Source of the DNA: Thermoguttaceae bacterium
GTDB lineage: Bacteria > Planctomycetota > Planctomycetia > Pirellulales > Thermoguttaceae
Assembly: GCA_017405595.1 (NCBI GenBank)
Contig: JAFRAC010000023.1
Span: 38,276 to 102,275 of the forward strand
Length of the DNA: 64,000 nucleotides
Direction of reading: 5' to 3'
Part shown: piece after piece, positions 1 through 9,878 of the stretch
Layout of the letters: each line of letters starts with the position of its first letter
Numbering within the stretch: the first letter of the stretch is position 1
Program-made: the position numbers and the translations under genes
Notes under the pieces: generated by a model
Databases searched by the model: none
What the model saw: only the letters and a program-made list of their open reading frames with translations
What the model was told of the DNA's origin: nothing

Positions 1-85
1 AAAAACTTCGGATTGTCGCCCTTGCTGCGAGCGAGGCGACGGAGGAGGCTGAGGGCGGATAAGGAGATTTTTTCTCGTCGTCTGT

Positions 86-123
86 AAAAAGGCGGCACCG
101 AAACCATCCGGCCCGATGCCGCC
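86..123 (-). terminator. Rho-independent terminator of the giant surface protein gene
   Basis: On the minus strand a GGCGGCA / TGCCGCC stem (arms at 117-123 and 91-97) with a 19-nt loop is followed by five T (86-90). It lies about 25 nt after the TGA stop at 148-150, where an intrinsic terminator for this gene is expected. Confidence 0.7.
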
Positions 124-147
124 CATAGATAAAATTCAGAATTTCGT

Positions 148-3100
148 TCAGAACACGTCCAGGTCCACGCCGATGTCAGCCGAAGCAAATTCGGCGAAAA
201 CGATGTCGGCGGCAAGAGGTTTGGAGGTGGTCAGATCATCGTCGTCTGCCTCGCCGAACCAGCTGTTCGGCAGGAACGAAAGATCGGCGTCCGCAAAGGC
301 GTTTGGGATCGTTTGATCTTGTTCCCGTACCTCAAAGCCATAATAGGCCTTATCGCCGGTTAGGAGAGAAGGAGAGTTGAACTGCGGCAACGCGGCAGAC
401 GTAGCGCCCTGGTACTCATAAGCGCCGATATCAACCGTTCCGTTCACGATACGCGCATTCCCCGCCAGATCGGTTCCGTAGCCGGAAATATAACTGTTGT
501 TCCCCTTGTTAATCGCCTGAGAATTGGCGGCAAGGGTGTAATTCCCTTTGGCCGCGTTGGTAAAGAGCGGTTTGGAGGAATTGTAGATCAGGCAGTTCGA
601 GGAAGTTGTCCAGTCGGTAAAGGATGAAATGGAATTGTAGGCATAAATAGAACCGTTTTCATTACAAACATCACTGTTTGATGTCGGTGATGTGTTTTCG
701 GCAATGACTGTATTGTAGAGGTAAGCATTTGTATAGTGATTATAAAGTCCCGCGCCCGGATTTGCGTTTGAAGAGTTTCCTGCCACTGTACAGTTTATCA
801 TTTTCAGAGAAATATCGTTGACGTTGCCGGTATTGAATATTCCTCCCCAATAACCATAATTCTGTATGACGGAACAGTTTGTCATTGTCAGTAGGCAAGC
901 AGCATTCGCGAATCCGCCGCCCTGGGCAGCCGAATTATTCGAAATAACACAGTTTGTTATTGTTGCCGTGCCTCCGCCACTGAAGAATCCGCCGCCGTAA
1001 TAGGAATAGTTATCCGTAATAAGGCAGTCAGTCATCACGATGGTTGCGAGTTTGCTATAAAAACCGGCACCGGTTCGGTCCGCAATGTCTTCGTAGGAAC
1101 GCGTGTCTCCCCCCTGAATCGTCAGACGTGTCATTACAACGGGCTGGGTATTTGTTCCTCCGGTAATATAGAAAACACGGTTCTTTCCGTCGGCGTCGAT
1201 CGTAATTCCGCCGATCGAGGAAGCGTCGATCGTGACGGATTTATCAATATTGATCTGGGATCCGTTGAGGGTGATCGTCTTACCGGCAAGAGTGTCGGCG
1301 AAAGTGATCAGGTCTCCGTTCGAGGCACGCGACACCGCTTCGCGGAGTGAAACCACGGAATCCGTTGTACTCCAAGAGGCGGGATCAGCGATCGTGTTGA
1401 CAACCCAATTCTGCTGCGTAACCTTCAGCTTTGTCGTGCAGTAGGCCTTATTATTCGTGAGGACCGATTCACCGCTGACATTGTCAACGATCCAGCCGAT
1501 ATAGTATTGCCCGACGGCAAGTTTAGTTGTTGAAATGTCTTCAATCGTGAACGTTGCGGATTTACCCGCCGCCAAAGCTTCGGTAACAGTATGAGACGTC
1601 AGCAGAATGTCATCGGTAGTAATCGATGTGTCGGTTGAAGCATAGACGTTAATCCTGAAACCGGCGGGAGCGTCTCCTTTCCCCGCGTTCTTGATCGTTC
1701 CGGTTTTCAGAGTCAACTTGAAACTGGAAGGAGTGGTAACTGTCCCGCCGTTACTCGCCGCGAGATCGGGTGCGGGAACAGTCAGCTGGGTTTTACAGTA
1801 TGCGGCGTTGTTGTCGAGAACTGCCTCGCCCGCAACATCACTGACGATCCACCCGATATAGTAGGATCCGCCGACGGCAAGACCTTCCACAGGAAACGGA
1901 ATATCGATAATTTTAACCGTCTTTGATTTTCCCACCGCCAGAGTGTCGTTCACCGTGTATGTGGTCAGGAGCGTATCGGCGGATGTAATCGACGTGTCGG
2001 TTGACGCATAGACGTTAACCTTGAAACCGGCGGGAGCGTCTCCGTTGCCCACGTTCTTGATCGTCACGTTCGACAGAGTGAACTTGCCGCCTGAGATGGT
2101 TGATACGCTTCCGCCCACGGTGGCGGTAATATCGGGGGCGAGAGCCGGTATCGGAACGGTTATCTTGGAGGAACAGTAAGCGGTATTGTTGCTTGTAACG
2201 GTTTCGCCCTCTACATCGGAAATGATCCACCCGATGTAGTAGCTCTGTCCGGCGGTGAGCCCTTCGACAGAAATATCGGGAACACCAAACGTTATTGATT
2301 CCCCTGCTTCCAGACCTGCGTTAGTCGTACCTGCAAACAGGAGCGTATCGGCTGTTGTAATCGACGTGTCGGTCGATGCGTAGAAATCAATCCTGAAACC
2401 GGCTGGAGCGTCTCCGTTGCCCACGTTCTTGATCGTCACGTTCGACAGAGTGAACTTGCCGCCTGAGATGGTTGATACGCTTCCGCCCACGGTGGCGGTA
2501 ATGTCTGGGGCTAGGGCCGGTACCGGAACGGTTATCTTTGACGAACAGTAGGCGGTATTGTTGCTTGTAACGGTTTCGCCCTCTACATCGGAAATGATCC
2601 ACCCGATGTAGTAGCTCTGCCCGGCAGTGAGACCTTCGACAGAAATATCGTCAAAATTACACCTCATTGACTCTCCTGCCGGTAGATCTGTGTTATTCGT
2701 AAATGAGGTCAGGAGCGTATCGGCGGTTGTAATCGAAGTATCGCTTGACGCGTAGATGCTAATCTTAAATCCGGCGGGAGCGTCTCCGTTGCCCACGTTC
2801 TTAATTGTTACGTACGACAAGGTAAACTTGCCGTCAGAGGTCATCGTTATGCTTCCGCCTACGGTTGCGGTAAGGTCGGGGGCGAGAGCCGGTGCCGGAA
2901 CCGTTATCTTGGACGAACAGTAAGCGGTATTGTTGCTTGTAACGGTTTCACCGTTAACATCGGAAACAATCCACCCGATGTAGTAGCTCCGCCCGGCAGT
3001 GAGAGCGTTTGCCGATATATTGTGATAGCTGAGAGTGGTTGACTGCCCTGTTTGCAGGGGGGTATTGACCGTATAGGTGCCGAGAAGAATATCGCTTGAT

Positions 3101-6100
3101 GAAATCGACGTATCCGTCGATGCGTAAATCTTGATCTTATACCCTCCCACTGCGGTTCCGGTTCCATTGTTCTTGATTTTTCCGGTCGTCAGCGAAATCA
3201 CGCCGTTCGAGAGCTGCACATTTCCGCCGCTCAATACCGCAAGGTCAATCGTTACAGGATTTTCCTGCTTCGGTTTGGGATAATTCAGATCAATGTCGCC
3301 GACTTCGCCGAGCCAGTTGTTGCTGAGGAAAGTCCGGTCGGCACTCGAGATGTCCCCGTCGCCGTTGATGTCGGCACAGTACTGGTATTCGTCGTCGCCC
3401 TCTTCCGCAAGCCAGGCGTTTGAAAGCAATGTGCGGTCGGCTCCGGAAATATCCCCGTCGTTGTTGATGTCCATCGGGCAGACGTTGAAAGTTTTGGAGG
3501 CGCTCCATTCCGAATCGGCATAAGAGCCGTTCCCCTGCGCACGGACAAGATAGGTCACATCGGCGCCGTAGGTCAGGTCATTGACCACAATACTGGTATC
3601 CTGTGTCGAGACCAGCACCCAATCGGTCCCGTTTTCGGAATATTTAACCACATAACCGGCCGCGTTCTTAACCGTATTCCATTGAATCTGATGGCGGTTC
3701 GCGCCGTAAGAAACGTAAACCCCTCTGGCGCCGGTCGTAATCGTTGGCGCGGCAAGCCGGTTTGTCTGGGTGTCCGAGACAGTAATTCTCCGGTCTAAGA
3801 CTGCACTGTTATTCGACAGATCGGAATCATTTTCAGATTCAACAACCCAGCCGACATAATAGTTTCCGGCTGACAGCTGGGGGAACGATTCGAGAGACAA
3901 GGTCACCGTTTTCGATTCGCCGGAAAGGATCCATTCCGACACATCGACCGTCCCGATTAACGTTCCAGATGTGATATTGGATGCGTTTTGTGAAACATAA
4001 AAACTGACGGATGAACAATCGGCAGTATTGGCGCTGTTGTTGAAGATTGTGCATGAGACGTCAAACGCTTCGCCAACGCAGACGGACTGCGGCGAGACAG
4101 CCGCGCCAGCCGTTGATGTTCCAATATCGGCAGGGAGCATTTCCAGCGCTTTTCCTGTTAGAGAAATCGTGCCGAGCTCGGAATCGTCGAGATCGGATAC
4201 GAGCTTGATAACCGCCCCTTTATCGCCGACTGTTTGCGGAACAAAATAGACGTCTAACGATAAAGTTTCACCCGGCGACAATGTGACGGTCGGGGTTGTC
4301 AGATACGAACCGTCCGAAAGCTGGGCGGTACAGAGAAAATCCAGATAATCGGAATCCTCTGACATCGTAATGGCAAAAGTAGCGTCGGTCTCGCCGGAGT
4401 TCGTTATGGTAAACTGTTTTTTGATACTATCATTGACTATACCGATATTCGTATCAGAGAACTGATATGCCGTTTCCGAAAGAGTAAGTGCCTGCAAAGG
4501 CTGAGTTAAAGTGAATTTGTTACTATAGACCGATTGATTCTCAGCCTCAAAATCGCCATGCGCATACAGGTAGTAGGTTCCCGGTTCAACATCCGTTCCC
4601 GACAGGTCAAAGGAACAGGTATAGTACCCGCTTTTAAGAACCATGTCCGATTTGGCAAGGCTTGTGATGTAATCCCCGTCAAAACCGGAATTGTTTGAGT
4701 CCAGATAGAAAGATACTAACGAATAACGGTCGAACGTGCTTTTCGGGATTTTAACGCTGATTTCATACCCGGAAGCATTAGCAGTAACGGAACCCGATAA
4801 ACCGGTCGGCAAGGGATCAGGAAGAATCGCTGCCTGGGGTAACTGCGGAGCAGCTGGCTTCGATGCGGTTGTATACCATTCGTTTGTAGAGGAGTTATAT
4901 GAGTAAATTGTCGAACCAATTTTAAGTGTCGGGGATTTGCCTTCGGCATATTGAAACACTAAATGATCATTCCCGGAATTATTGGTAATAGTAATATTAT
5001 CACTGATCAGTCCGCTCTTAAATGTCATCGTTGAATTACTAAAAGTCCGATCTGACCTAACCAGGATGTAATCGGTTCCGTCTGAATTCAACTTATAATC
5101 ATAGACTGTCAGTGTTAAATCAACATTTCCGGAGAGCCGTTTCCCCTTGTTAGTAGCTGTAAATGATCGATTAGTAGTATTTAGGTTAGCAACCGATTTA
5201 CCGTCGTAATGCAGATTGATGTCTGAAATATCCCAGGATGAAGCTTTGATGGATGAGATCTTAAACTCAGCCATCTTCTTTGATGGCACAAACGATCCGA
5301 ATCTCGCAGTTACATTTCCCGAAAGCATGTAATCGGTGTCTCTATAGACGTCCGTTGGTGAACTCCCGTCTATTGCTGTAAATGACAAAGTCCCGTTGTC
5401 CGTATTAGGCAGCCATAAAGAGGCGTTGCCAATTTTCAAATAATCTTGATTCCGAACGTAGTAGAGTCGCGGGTCAACGCTGATCTTATCAAGTCCATAT
5501 CCTGCATATGAAATGAACGCTTGCATAGAGATGCCATCAGGAGTTTGAATGGTAACGGTAGGCCGCCCTTTCACGTTTCCTGAACCACAAAGATTCTGAT
5601 TGATTTTCTTCAAGGTCCAGTTATGAGACAATGGCAGATCAACCAGCATTCGTGCCTCTATTAAGTTCACAACAAATGACAGAGCGGATTCCAATGCATC
5701 TTGGGCCGCTTCCCTGACAAGATCAGGATCCAACAATACAATGCCAAAAAACGCCTCTACTAAAGCACCATCAAAATCCCTTAATGTTTCTGCCAAATCA
5801 ACATGTGACCGTATATATTCTGTTGTTCCCCTTATATAGAGATTTTCAGTAAGTTTTAAGCGCGTATGAATACCAATCGATGTTTTCGGAGTCGTAAGAT
5901 TTACCGGAATTTCTATGAATGTATCGTAATATTTTTGAAAATGATCGTAATTGAACCAATAACTGCCGAATGTTTCAGCGGTAATAGTGTCTTTGAGTTG
6001 GGCGGTGTTTTTATATTTGATTACTCCATTTTCTCTGGTTCGAACAAATGCATACTGTGTAACCATTGGAGCAAGATGGTAGTCGGTGCAACTGTAGTTC

Positions 6101-9100
6101 TCATTTGAATTCGTATAAAGTTTTACCGTCCCGGGCAAGTATGCTTCACCGGCCATGCTTACCAGATCGCCGATGGCAATATGGTACGTTATACTCTGGA
6201 CGGAATGGAAACGGTTTTTATAGTAATCAACAGCTTCCCTTGAAATCCCAGGGGCATTATAAAGCTCAACATTTCCGACTAAACCTTTATAGTTTGCGAC
6301 AAACCATTGGGACAGTGCCGCTCCCAGAGAATAGCCATAAACATCGACAGAATAACCCTGACTGTTTTTATATTCGCTCCAACCTTCTAGGTTTGACCTT
6401 TTCTCCACATATTGGTCATAACCAACTCCATCCGGATTCAAATCCGACAAGATATCCGCCGAAAGAAATGAAATACCAGTGCTTTCTATGGCTCGAGTAT
6501 CTGTACCGGGAAAAAGCAATACGGGATTATGAGTATTATCTACCGGTGAAAGACAAAAAGCATCAAGACCGGTATCGGAGTTGTAATTATAGTATTGTCT
6601 TTCGATGAAATATCCCGTTTGAATCCATTTGGGGTTATACCAACTATCTTTCAAATTGTTATTGTAGCTTGGATTTGCAAGAGTCATTCTTTCTTTCACT
6701 TGCCAGCTGTTCCAGGCACGTTCAAAGACTTCTGCATCCTGTTTTAACATGAACTCTGAATCGGGATATTCAAACACAATTGCATGACATCCCTTTTCTC
6801 TGTTCGTAGTTGAAAGAACACATTCATCGGACGCAAGCAAATCGTAGGAGTATTGAATCGTGCCGTTTTTCCCGGCAGCACCAAAAACGATGAAACACGA
6901 ATTCGAAGGGACGAAATATGTGACGTCTCCAATCTCTTCCTGTCCCTCCTTGCGATTTCTCCGTAATTCGCCTTCGATAAGGGTTTGCCTGACTTTCTGG
7001 CTACCGGTGCTTTTGAGATATGTACCTTCATACCATGACCTCGTAACATACAGACCTTCAAGTGACTTATAGCTCAAAGTCGATATGTCATCATTAAACT
7101 CGTTGATAAGCATACCTTTGTTGCTCCACTTTGGTCTTGCCCAGGCCACAGCATATTCCGCCACATCGACTTTTGCATCATCTAAGGTCTGTGAGGAGCT
7201 GAATGTTTCGGAAAAAAGGGTTGTCACCCAGTTGGTTCCCTTCACCTTGTAATTTAGTGTGCAGGCAACTTTATACGATCCGTGATCCCCCTTTTCCGGC
7301 AGCCAGCCCGTGTAATGTATTTCCCACTTCTCACTGGATAGCGTCACCTTCGCCCACCTATCGCTGGTGGCACTGACCGTGTCCGTTTTAACGGTTTTAA
7401 CAACGTTGCCGTCCGCATCCAGTTTTTCGATCTTCCACACCATGTTTTTCAGTTCATAATCACTGAGATTGTGATCTTTGGTGTTTTCCTGAATTGTCGC
7501 GACAAGTTTTACATTTTTGCCGACAACCGCCCCCCAGTCCGGATGGTTCTTGCTAATATCAGGGTCATTACACGAAATGGTGATATTTTCAACAGAAATA
7601 TCGGGTTGTTCACTGACCTCAACTTCAACATTGTCCAGTCTCGCAGTAGATTTATATGTGTACCCGACGTGCCTTGCCGACCAATGACTTCCTTTCACTT
7701 TGTAAGTTAAATCACAAAAGATAAGGTATTTTCCCTGATCTCCCTCTTCTGGCTGCCATCCTGTGTAATGTATCTCCCACTTATCAGATGAAAGTGTCAC
7801 TTTCGCCCATCGGTTGCTGGTTGCAGCAACAATGTCCGTTTTGACGACTTCATACTCATTGGTGGTCTCGTTCAGCTTTTCGATTGTCCATGCCATGTCT
7901 TTCAACTCGTAATCGCTAAGATCATGGTCATTGGTGTTTTCCTGAATCGTCGCAACGAGCTTCACTTCTTCCCCTGTAACTATATGATTTCCCGTATTGG
8001 GAATGGTGATTGTTTCAACAGAGATATTCGGCGCACTCCAAGTTTCAGATTGGAATTCGTATGCGCCGAGATCAACGATCCCGCCATAAATACGGCTCTT
8101 TCCCGCAAGATCGGTATCATAACCAGAAATATAGCTGTTGTTTCCCTTGTCGATAGCCTGGGAATTTTCAGCGAGGGTATAATCGCCGTTTGCCGCATCG
8201 GTAAAGAGAGGAAGCGAAGGATTGTAGGTCAGGCAGTTCGAGGATTCCGTCCAGCCGTTGAAGGTGGAAAGTGTGTTATAGGCATAGATGCCACCGGAAT
8301 GTTCGTCATTTATGATTATGTCGCTTACACTGTAACCCCGATAATTTCCAGCAACAATGGAATTGTAAAGCACAAGCGAGCTGTCAAGGTCGCTACTGTA
8401 CCAGCAATCATTAGTAATCCCGCCGCTATTCGCCGCAACGGTTGAGTTGACGAGGATCAACGTACCGCCATCTACATTGCTGAGCCCACCGCCGGAAAAC
8501 GCTCTATTACCTAACACGGTCGAGTTTATAAGGGTTGCCGTGCCGGTTTGGTTGAGGATCCCACCGCCGCAGTGAAACTCACCGCCCACAGCGGTTGGTG
8601 CTGTATTACCGGAAACGGTGCAGCTCATCATCGTAAGAGAACCGACGTTGCAAATCCCGCCACCGGACACGGTCACCGTATTCGATCCCACATATGTGTT
8701 GGTGATGGTAACTGTGCCATGACGGTTGTGGATTCCACCACCATAGGTGCCTAAACAATTCATTACGACACAATTGGTGAGTGAGAGGCTGGCACTGTCG
8801 TCGTTGCAAATTCCACCACCGCCCCCCCAGCCGTTCTCTCGATTATTCGAAACGGTGCAGCTCATCATCGTAAGAGAACCGACGTTGTGAATTCCGCCAC
8901 CGCCCCCCCAGCCGTTCGCTCGATTATTATTCGAAACGGTGCAGCTCATCATCGTAAGAGAACCGACGTTGTAAATCCCGCCGCCACCATCGTATTCTCC
9001 GTCATTGTCACAAATGTACCCTCCCGTAATTGTCAGTGAGATCAGTTCAACAGGTGAATTGCGCGTGCCACCGCTCACATAGAATACCCGGCTCTCTTGG

Positions 9101-9411
9101 TTCGCGTCAATCGTAACCCCGCCAACACTGCTTGCGTCGATCGTAATGCTCTTTGAAATTACAAGTTGTGTTCCGGTCAGGGTAATCGTCCCGGACTTGG
9201 CGAATGTAATCGTTGAACCCGCCGCAGCACTGTTAATCGCCGACTGGAGGGCAGAGTAGGTCAGGCTGGAAACGACAATCGGTGCCGAGGTCGGTTCTGG
9301 CTGAGCGATAAGAGCGGCGGCGGACTCTTCCGATCCGGCAACAACGGCCAGAAGGGTTCTTTCTTCGAGAGATTCAAGGCGGAGTTTACGGGCGTTGGTG
9401 AGATTGTTCAT
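148..9411 (-). CDS. Giant surface protein: beta-helix, class 3 lipase-like domain, CARDB repeats, Fn3, dockerin
   Basis: This is a 3087-residue secreted protein. I chose ATG 9411 over the GTG one codon earlier because AAAAGG lies 7-8 nt upstream of it. The N-terminus carries RLESLEERTLLAV, the planctomycete extracellular export motif. Rough domain order: a beta-helix with Asn/Gly-rich PbH1 turns ending in a choice-of-anchor Q-type segment (40-457); two related ~150-residue modules starting ISVE-x-ITI (458-777); a lipase-like alpha/beta hydrolase with GYSLGAAL nucleophile elbow (~1024) and downstream Asp/His candidates (GDLVS, DYHL); an unassigned stretch; an Fn3-like module (~1900-1965); a type I dockerin with two DINxDGDIS loops (~1975-2040); five CARDB-like repeats (~2050-2650); a CSLREA segment and a second beta-helix; and a C-terminal tail AEFASADIGVDLDVF. 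The lipase segment (about 4900-7950) is visibly richer in A/T than its flanks. The substrate is unknown. Confidence 0.9.
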   Translation of the reverse strand: MNNLTNARKLRLESLEERTLLAVVAGSEESAAALIAQPEPTSAPIVVSSLTYSALQSAINSAAAGSTITFAKSGTITLTGTQLVISKSITIDASSVGGVTIDANQESRVFYVSGGTRNSPVELISLTITGGYICDNDGEYDGGGGIYNVGSLTMMSCTVSNNNRANGWGGGGGIHNVGSLTMMSCTVSNNRENGWGGGGGICNDDSASLSLTNCVVMNCLGTYGGGIHNRHGTVTITNTYVGSNTVTVSGGGICNVGSLTMMSCTVSGNTAPTAVGGEFHCGGGILNQTGTATLINSTVLGNRAFSGGGLSNVDGGTLILVNSTVAANSGGITNDCWYSSDLDSSLVLYNSIVAGNYRGYSVSDIIINDEHSGGIYAYNTLSTFNGWTESSNCLTYNPSLPLFTDAANGDYTLAENSQAIDKGNNSYISGYDTDLAGKSRIYGGIVDLGAYEFQSETWSAPNISVETITIPNTGNHIVTGEEVKLVATIQENTNDHDLSDYELKDMAWTIEKLNETTNEYEVVKTDIVAATSNRWAKVTLSSDKWEIHYTGWQPEEGDQGKYLIFCDLTYKVKGSHWSARHVGYTYKSTARLDNVEVEVSEQPDISVENITISCNDPDISKNHPDWGAVVGKNVKLVATIQENTKDHNLSDYELKNMVWKIEKLDADGNVVKTVKTDTVSATSDRWAKVTLSSEKWEIHYTGWLPEKGDHGSYKVACTLNYKVKGTNWVTTLFSETFSSSQTLDDAKVDVAEYAVAWARPKWSNKGMLINEFNDDISTLSYKSLEGLYVTRSWYEGTYLKSTGSQKVRQTLIEGELRRNRKEGQEEIGDVTYFVPSNSCFIVFGAAGKNGTIQYSYDLLASDECVLSTTNREKGCHAIVFEYPDSEFMLKQDAEVFERAWNSWQVKERMTLANPSYNNNLKDSWYNPKWIQTGYFIERQYYNYNSDTGLDAFCLSPVDNTHNPVLLFPGTDTRAIESTGISFLSADILSDLNPDGVGYDQYVEKRSNLEGWSEYKNSQGYSVDVYGYSLGAALSQWFVANYKGLVGNVELYNAPGISREAVDYYKNRFHSVQSITYHIAIGDLVSMAGEAYLPGTVKLYTNSNENYSCTDYHLAPMVTQYAFVRTRENGVIKYKNTAQLKDTITAETFGSYWFNYDHFQKYYDTFIEIPVNLTTPKTSIGIHTRLKLTENLYIRGTTEYIRSHVDLAETLRDFDGALVEAFFGIVLLDPDLVREAAQDALESALSFVVNLIEARMLVDLPLSHNWTLKKINQNLCGSGNVKGRPTVTIQTPDGISMQAFISYAGYGLDKISVDPRLYYVRNQDYLKIGNASLWLPNTDNGTLSFTAIDGSSPTDVYRDTDYMLSGNVTARFGSFVPSKKMAEFKISSIKASSWDISDINLHYDGKSVANLNTTNRSFTATNKGKRLSGNVDLTLTVYDYKLNSDGTDYILVRSDRTFSNSTMTFKSGLISDNITITNNSGNDHLVFQYAEGKSPTLKIGSTIYSYNSSTNEWYTTASKPAAPQLPQAAILPDPLPTGLSGSVTANASGYEISVKIPKSTFDRYSLVSFYLDSNNSGFDGDYITSLAKSDMVLKSGYYTCSFDLSGTDVEPGTYYLYAHGDFEAENQSVYSNKFTLTQPLQALTLSETAYQFSDTNIGIVNDSIKKQFTITNSGETDATFAITMSEDSDYLDFLCTAQLSDGSYLTTPTVTLSPGETLSLDVYFVPQTVGDKGAVIKLVSDLDDSELGTISLTGKALEMLPADIGTSTAGAAVSPQSVCVGEAFDVSCTIFNNSANTADCSSVSFYVSQNASNITSGTLIGTVDVSEWILSGESKTVTLSLESFPQLSAGNYYVGWVVESENDSDLSNNSAVLDRRITVSDTQTNRLAAPTITTGARGVYVSYGANRHQIQWNTVKNAAGYVVKYSENGTDWVLVSTQDTSIVVNDLTYGADVTYLVRAQGNGSYADSEWSASKTFNVCPMDINNDGDISGADRTLLSNAWLAEEGDDEYQYCADINGDGDISSADRTFLSNNWLGEVGDIDLNYPKPKQENPVTIDLAVLSGGNVQLSNGVISLTTGKIKNNGTGTAVGGYKIKIYASTDTSISSSDILLGTYTVNTPLQTGQSTTLSYHNISANALTAGRSYYIGWIVSDVNGETVTSNNTAYCSSKITVPAPALAPDLTATVGGSITMTSDGKFTLSYVTIKNVGNGDAPAGFKISIYASSDTSITTADTLLTSFTNNTDLPAGESMRCNFDDISVEGLTAGQSYYIGWIISDVEGETVTSNNTAYCSSKITVPVPALAPDITATVGGSVSTISGGKFTLSNVTIKNVGNGDAPAGFRIDFYASTDTSITTADTLLFAGTTNAGLEAGESITFGVPDISVEGLTAGQSYYIGWIISDVEGETVTSNNTAYCSSKITVPIPALAPDITATVGGSVSTISGGKFTLSNVTIKNVGNGDAPAGFKVNVYASTDTSITSADTLLTTYTVNDTLAVGKSKTVKIIDIPFPVEGLAVGGSYYIGWIVSDVAGEAVLDNNAAYCKTQLTVPAPDLAASNGGTVTTPSSFKLTLKTGTIKNAGKGDAPAGFRINVYASTDTSITTDDILLTSHTVTEALAAGKSATFTIEDISTTKLAVGQYYIGWIVDNVSGESVLTNNKAYCTTKLKVTQQNWVVNTIADPASWSTTDSVVSLREAVSRASNGDLITFADTLAGKTITLNGSQINIDKSVTIDASSIGGITIDADGKNRVFYITGGTNTQPVVMTRLTIQGGDTRSYEDIADRTGAGFYSKLATIVMTDCLITDNYSYYGGGFFSGGGTATITNCVISNNSAAQGGGFANAACLLTMTNCSVIQNYGYWGGIFNTGNVNDISLKMINCTVAGNSSNANPGAGLYNHYTNAYLYNTVIAENTSPTSNSDVCNENGSIYAYNSISSFTDWTTSSNCLIYNSSKPLFTNAAKGNYTLAANSQAINKGNNSYISGYGTDLAGNARIVNGTVDIGAYEYQGATSAALPQFNSPSLLTGDKAYYGFEVREQDQTIPNAFADADLSFLPNSWFGEADDDDLTTSKPLAADIVFAEFASADIGVDLDVF
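1450..3260 (-). repeat. Five tandem CARDB-like modules, partly near-identical at DNA level
   Basis: Within the giant gene, five consecutive modules share the core TIKN-x-G-x-GDAPAGF and the close YYIGWI(V/I). The two copies around 2015-2230 and 2387-2602 are almost identical in DNA with a period of 372 bp (124 codons). The outer copies are more diverged. This is an array of Ig-like spacer domains with signs of recent duplication or gene conversion in its middle. Confidence 0.85.
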
Positions 9412-9505
9412 CACGGATCCTTTTGTAAGGAAAAAGTTTAAAACGGGTCAACTTCCGGAAGGGGCAACACTCATCCCGTTAAGGGATTTCGCGAGTATGT
9501 GCACC

Positions 9506-9534
9506 ATTATATTACCCGTCTTTCAAACCATCAA
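9506..9534 (-). promoter_or_regulatory. Sigma-70-type promoter for the giant surface protein
   Basis: Read on the minus strand, TTGATG (9529-9534) and TATAAT (9506-9511) are separated by exactly 17 nt. Transcription would begin near 9499 and give a leader of about 88 nt. The leader contains a small ATCCC-GTTAA-GGGAT hairpin. Confidence 0.7.
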
Positions 9535-9815
9535 CCCAAATCATCACGCCAAAATCAAAAATATCAGCCGCTTAATCCAGCCGATCCGCCCAATTCCCCT
9601 CCCTGCCATTACGGCGACGAGAAAATTTCTCGTCTTCTGCAACGGTCCCTTGTCCACTGGTATGTCCTCATCAAAGCGGGAAGAAGTCCGCTGAAACAAC
9701 TTCCGTCCCAAAAGTCGGCAAACTCTCTTGACATAACCGCTATTCCCCGTAAAACACATTTAGGTTTAAATCCTTTTAAACATTAAAACAACGCATAAAA
9801 TATATATTTTTCAGA

Positions 9816-9853
9816 CAAATCTATAACACTTATTTACAAATGTTATAGATTTG
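9816..9853. promoter_or_regulatory. 13-bp inverted repeat, probable operator of the AbiEi-like regulator
   Basis: CAAATCTATAACA (9816-9828) is repeated as its exact reverse complement at 9841-9853, with a 12-nt A/T-rich spacer. It ends 25 bp before the ATG at 9879 and follows an A/T-rich -10-like tract (TAAAATATATAT). AbiEi antitoxins are known to repress their own promoter through inverted repeats, so an autoregulatory operator is the natural reading; this is inference. Confidence 0.6.
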
Positions 9854-9878
9854 CCAGATACAGGAAACCGCTTGCGGA

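Larger units (their letters stand above)
9412..9878. other. 467-bp divergent intergenic region
   Basis: The region separates the giant surface gene (minus) from the AbiEi-like gene (plus). It holds the minus-strand promoter at 9506-9534, a 9-bp-arm palindrome GACGAGAAAATTTCTCGTC at 9616-9634, a TTGACA at 9728-9733 with no convincing -10, and an A/T-rich tract (about 9775-9850) with the inverted repeat described separately. I see no convincing small gene in it. Confidence 0.7.

Noticed and set aside
6066..6608. 180-codon plus-strand frame inside the lipase segment
   Set aside because: Antisense to the lipase-like coding sequence, without any motif.
9816..9853. Inverted repeat as the ends of a mobile element
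   Set aside because: The arms are only 12 nt apart and lie directly before an AbiEi gene; an operator is a simpler reading.
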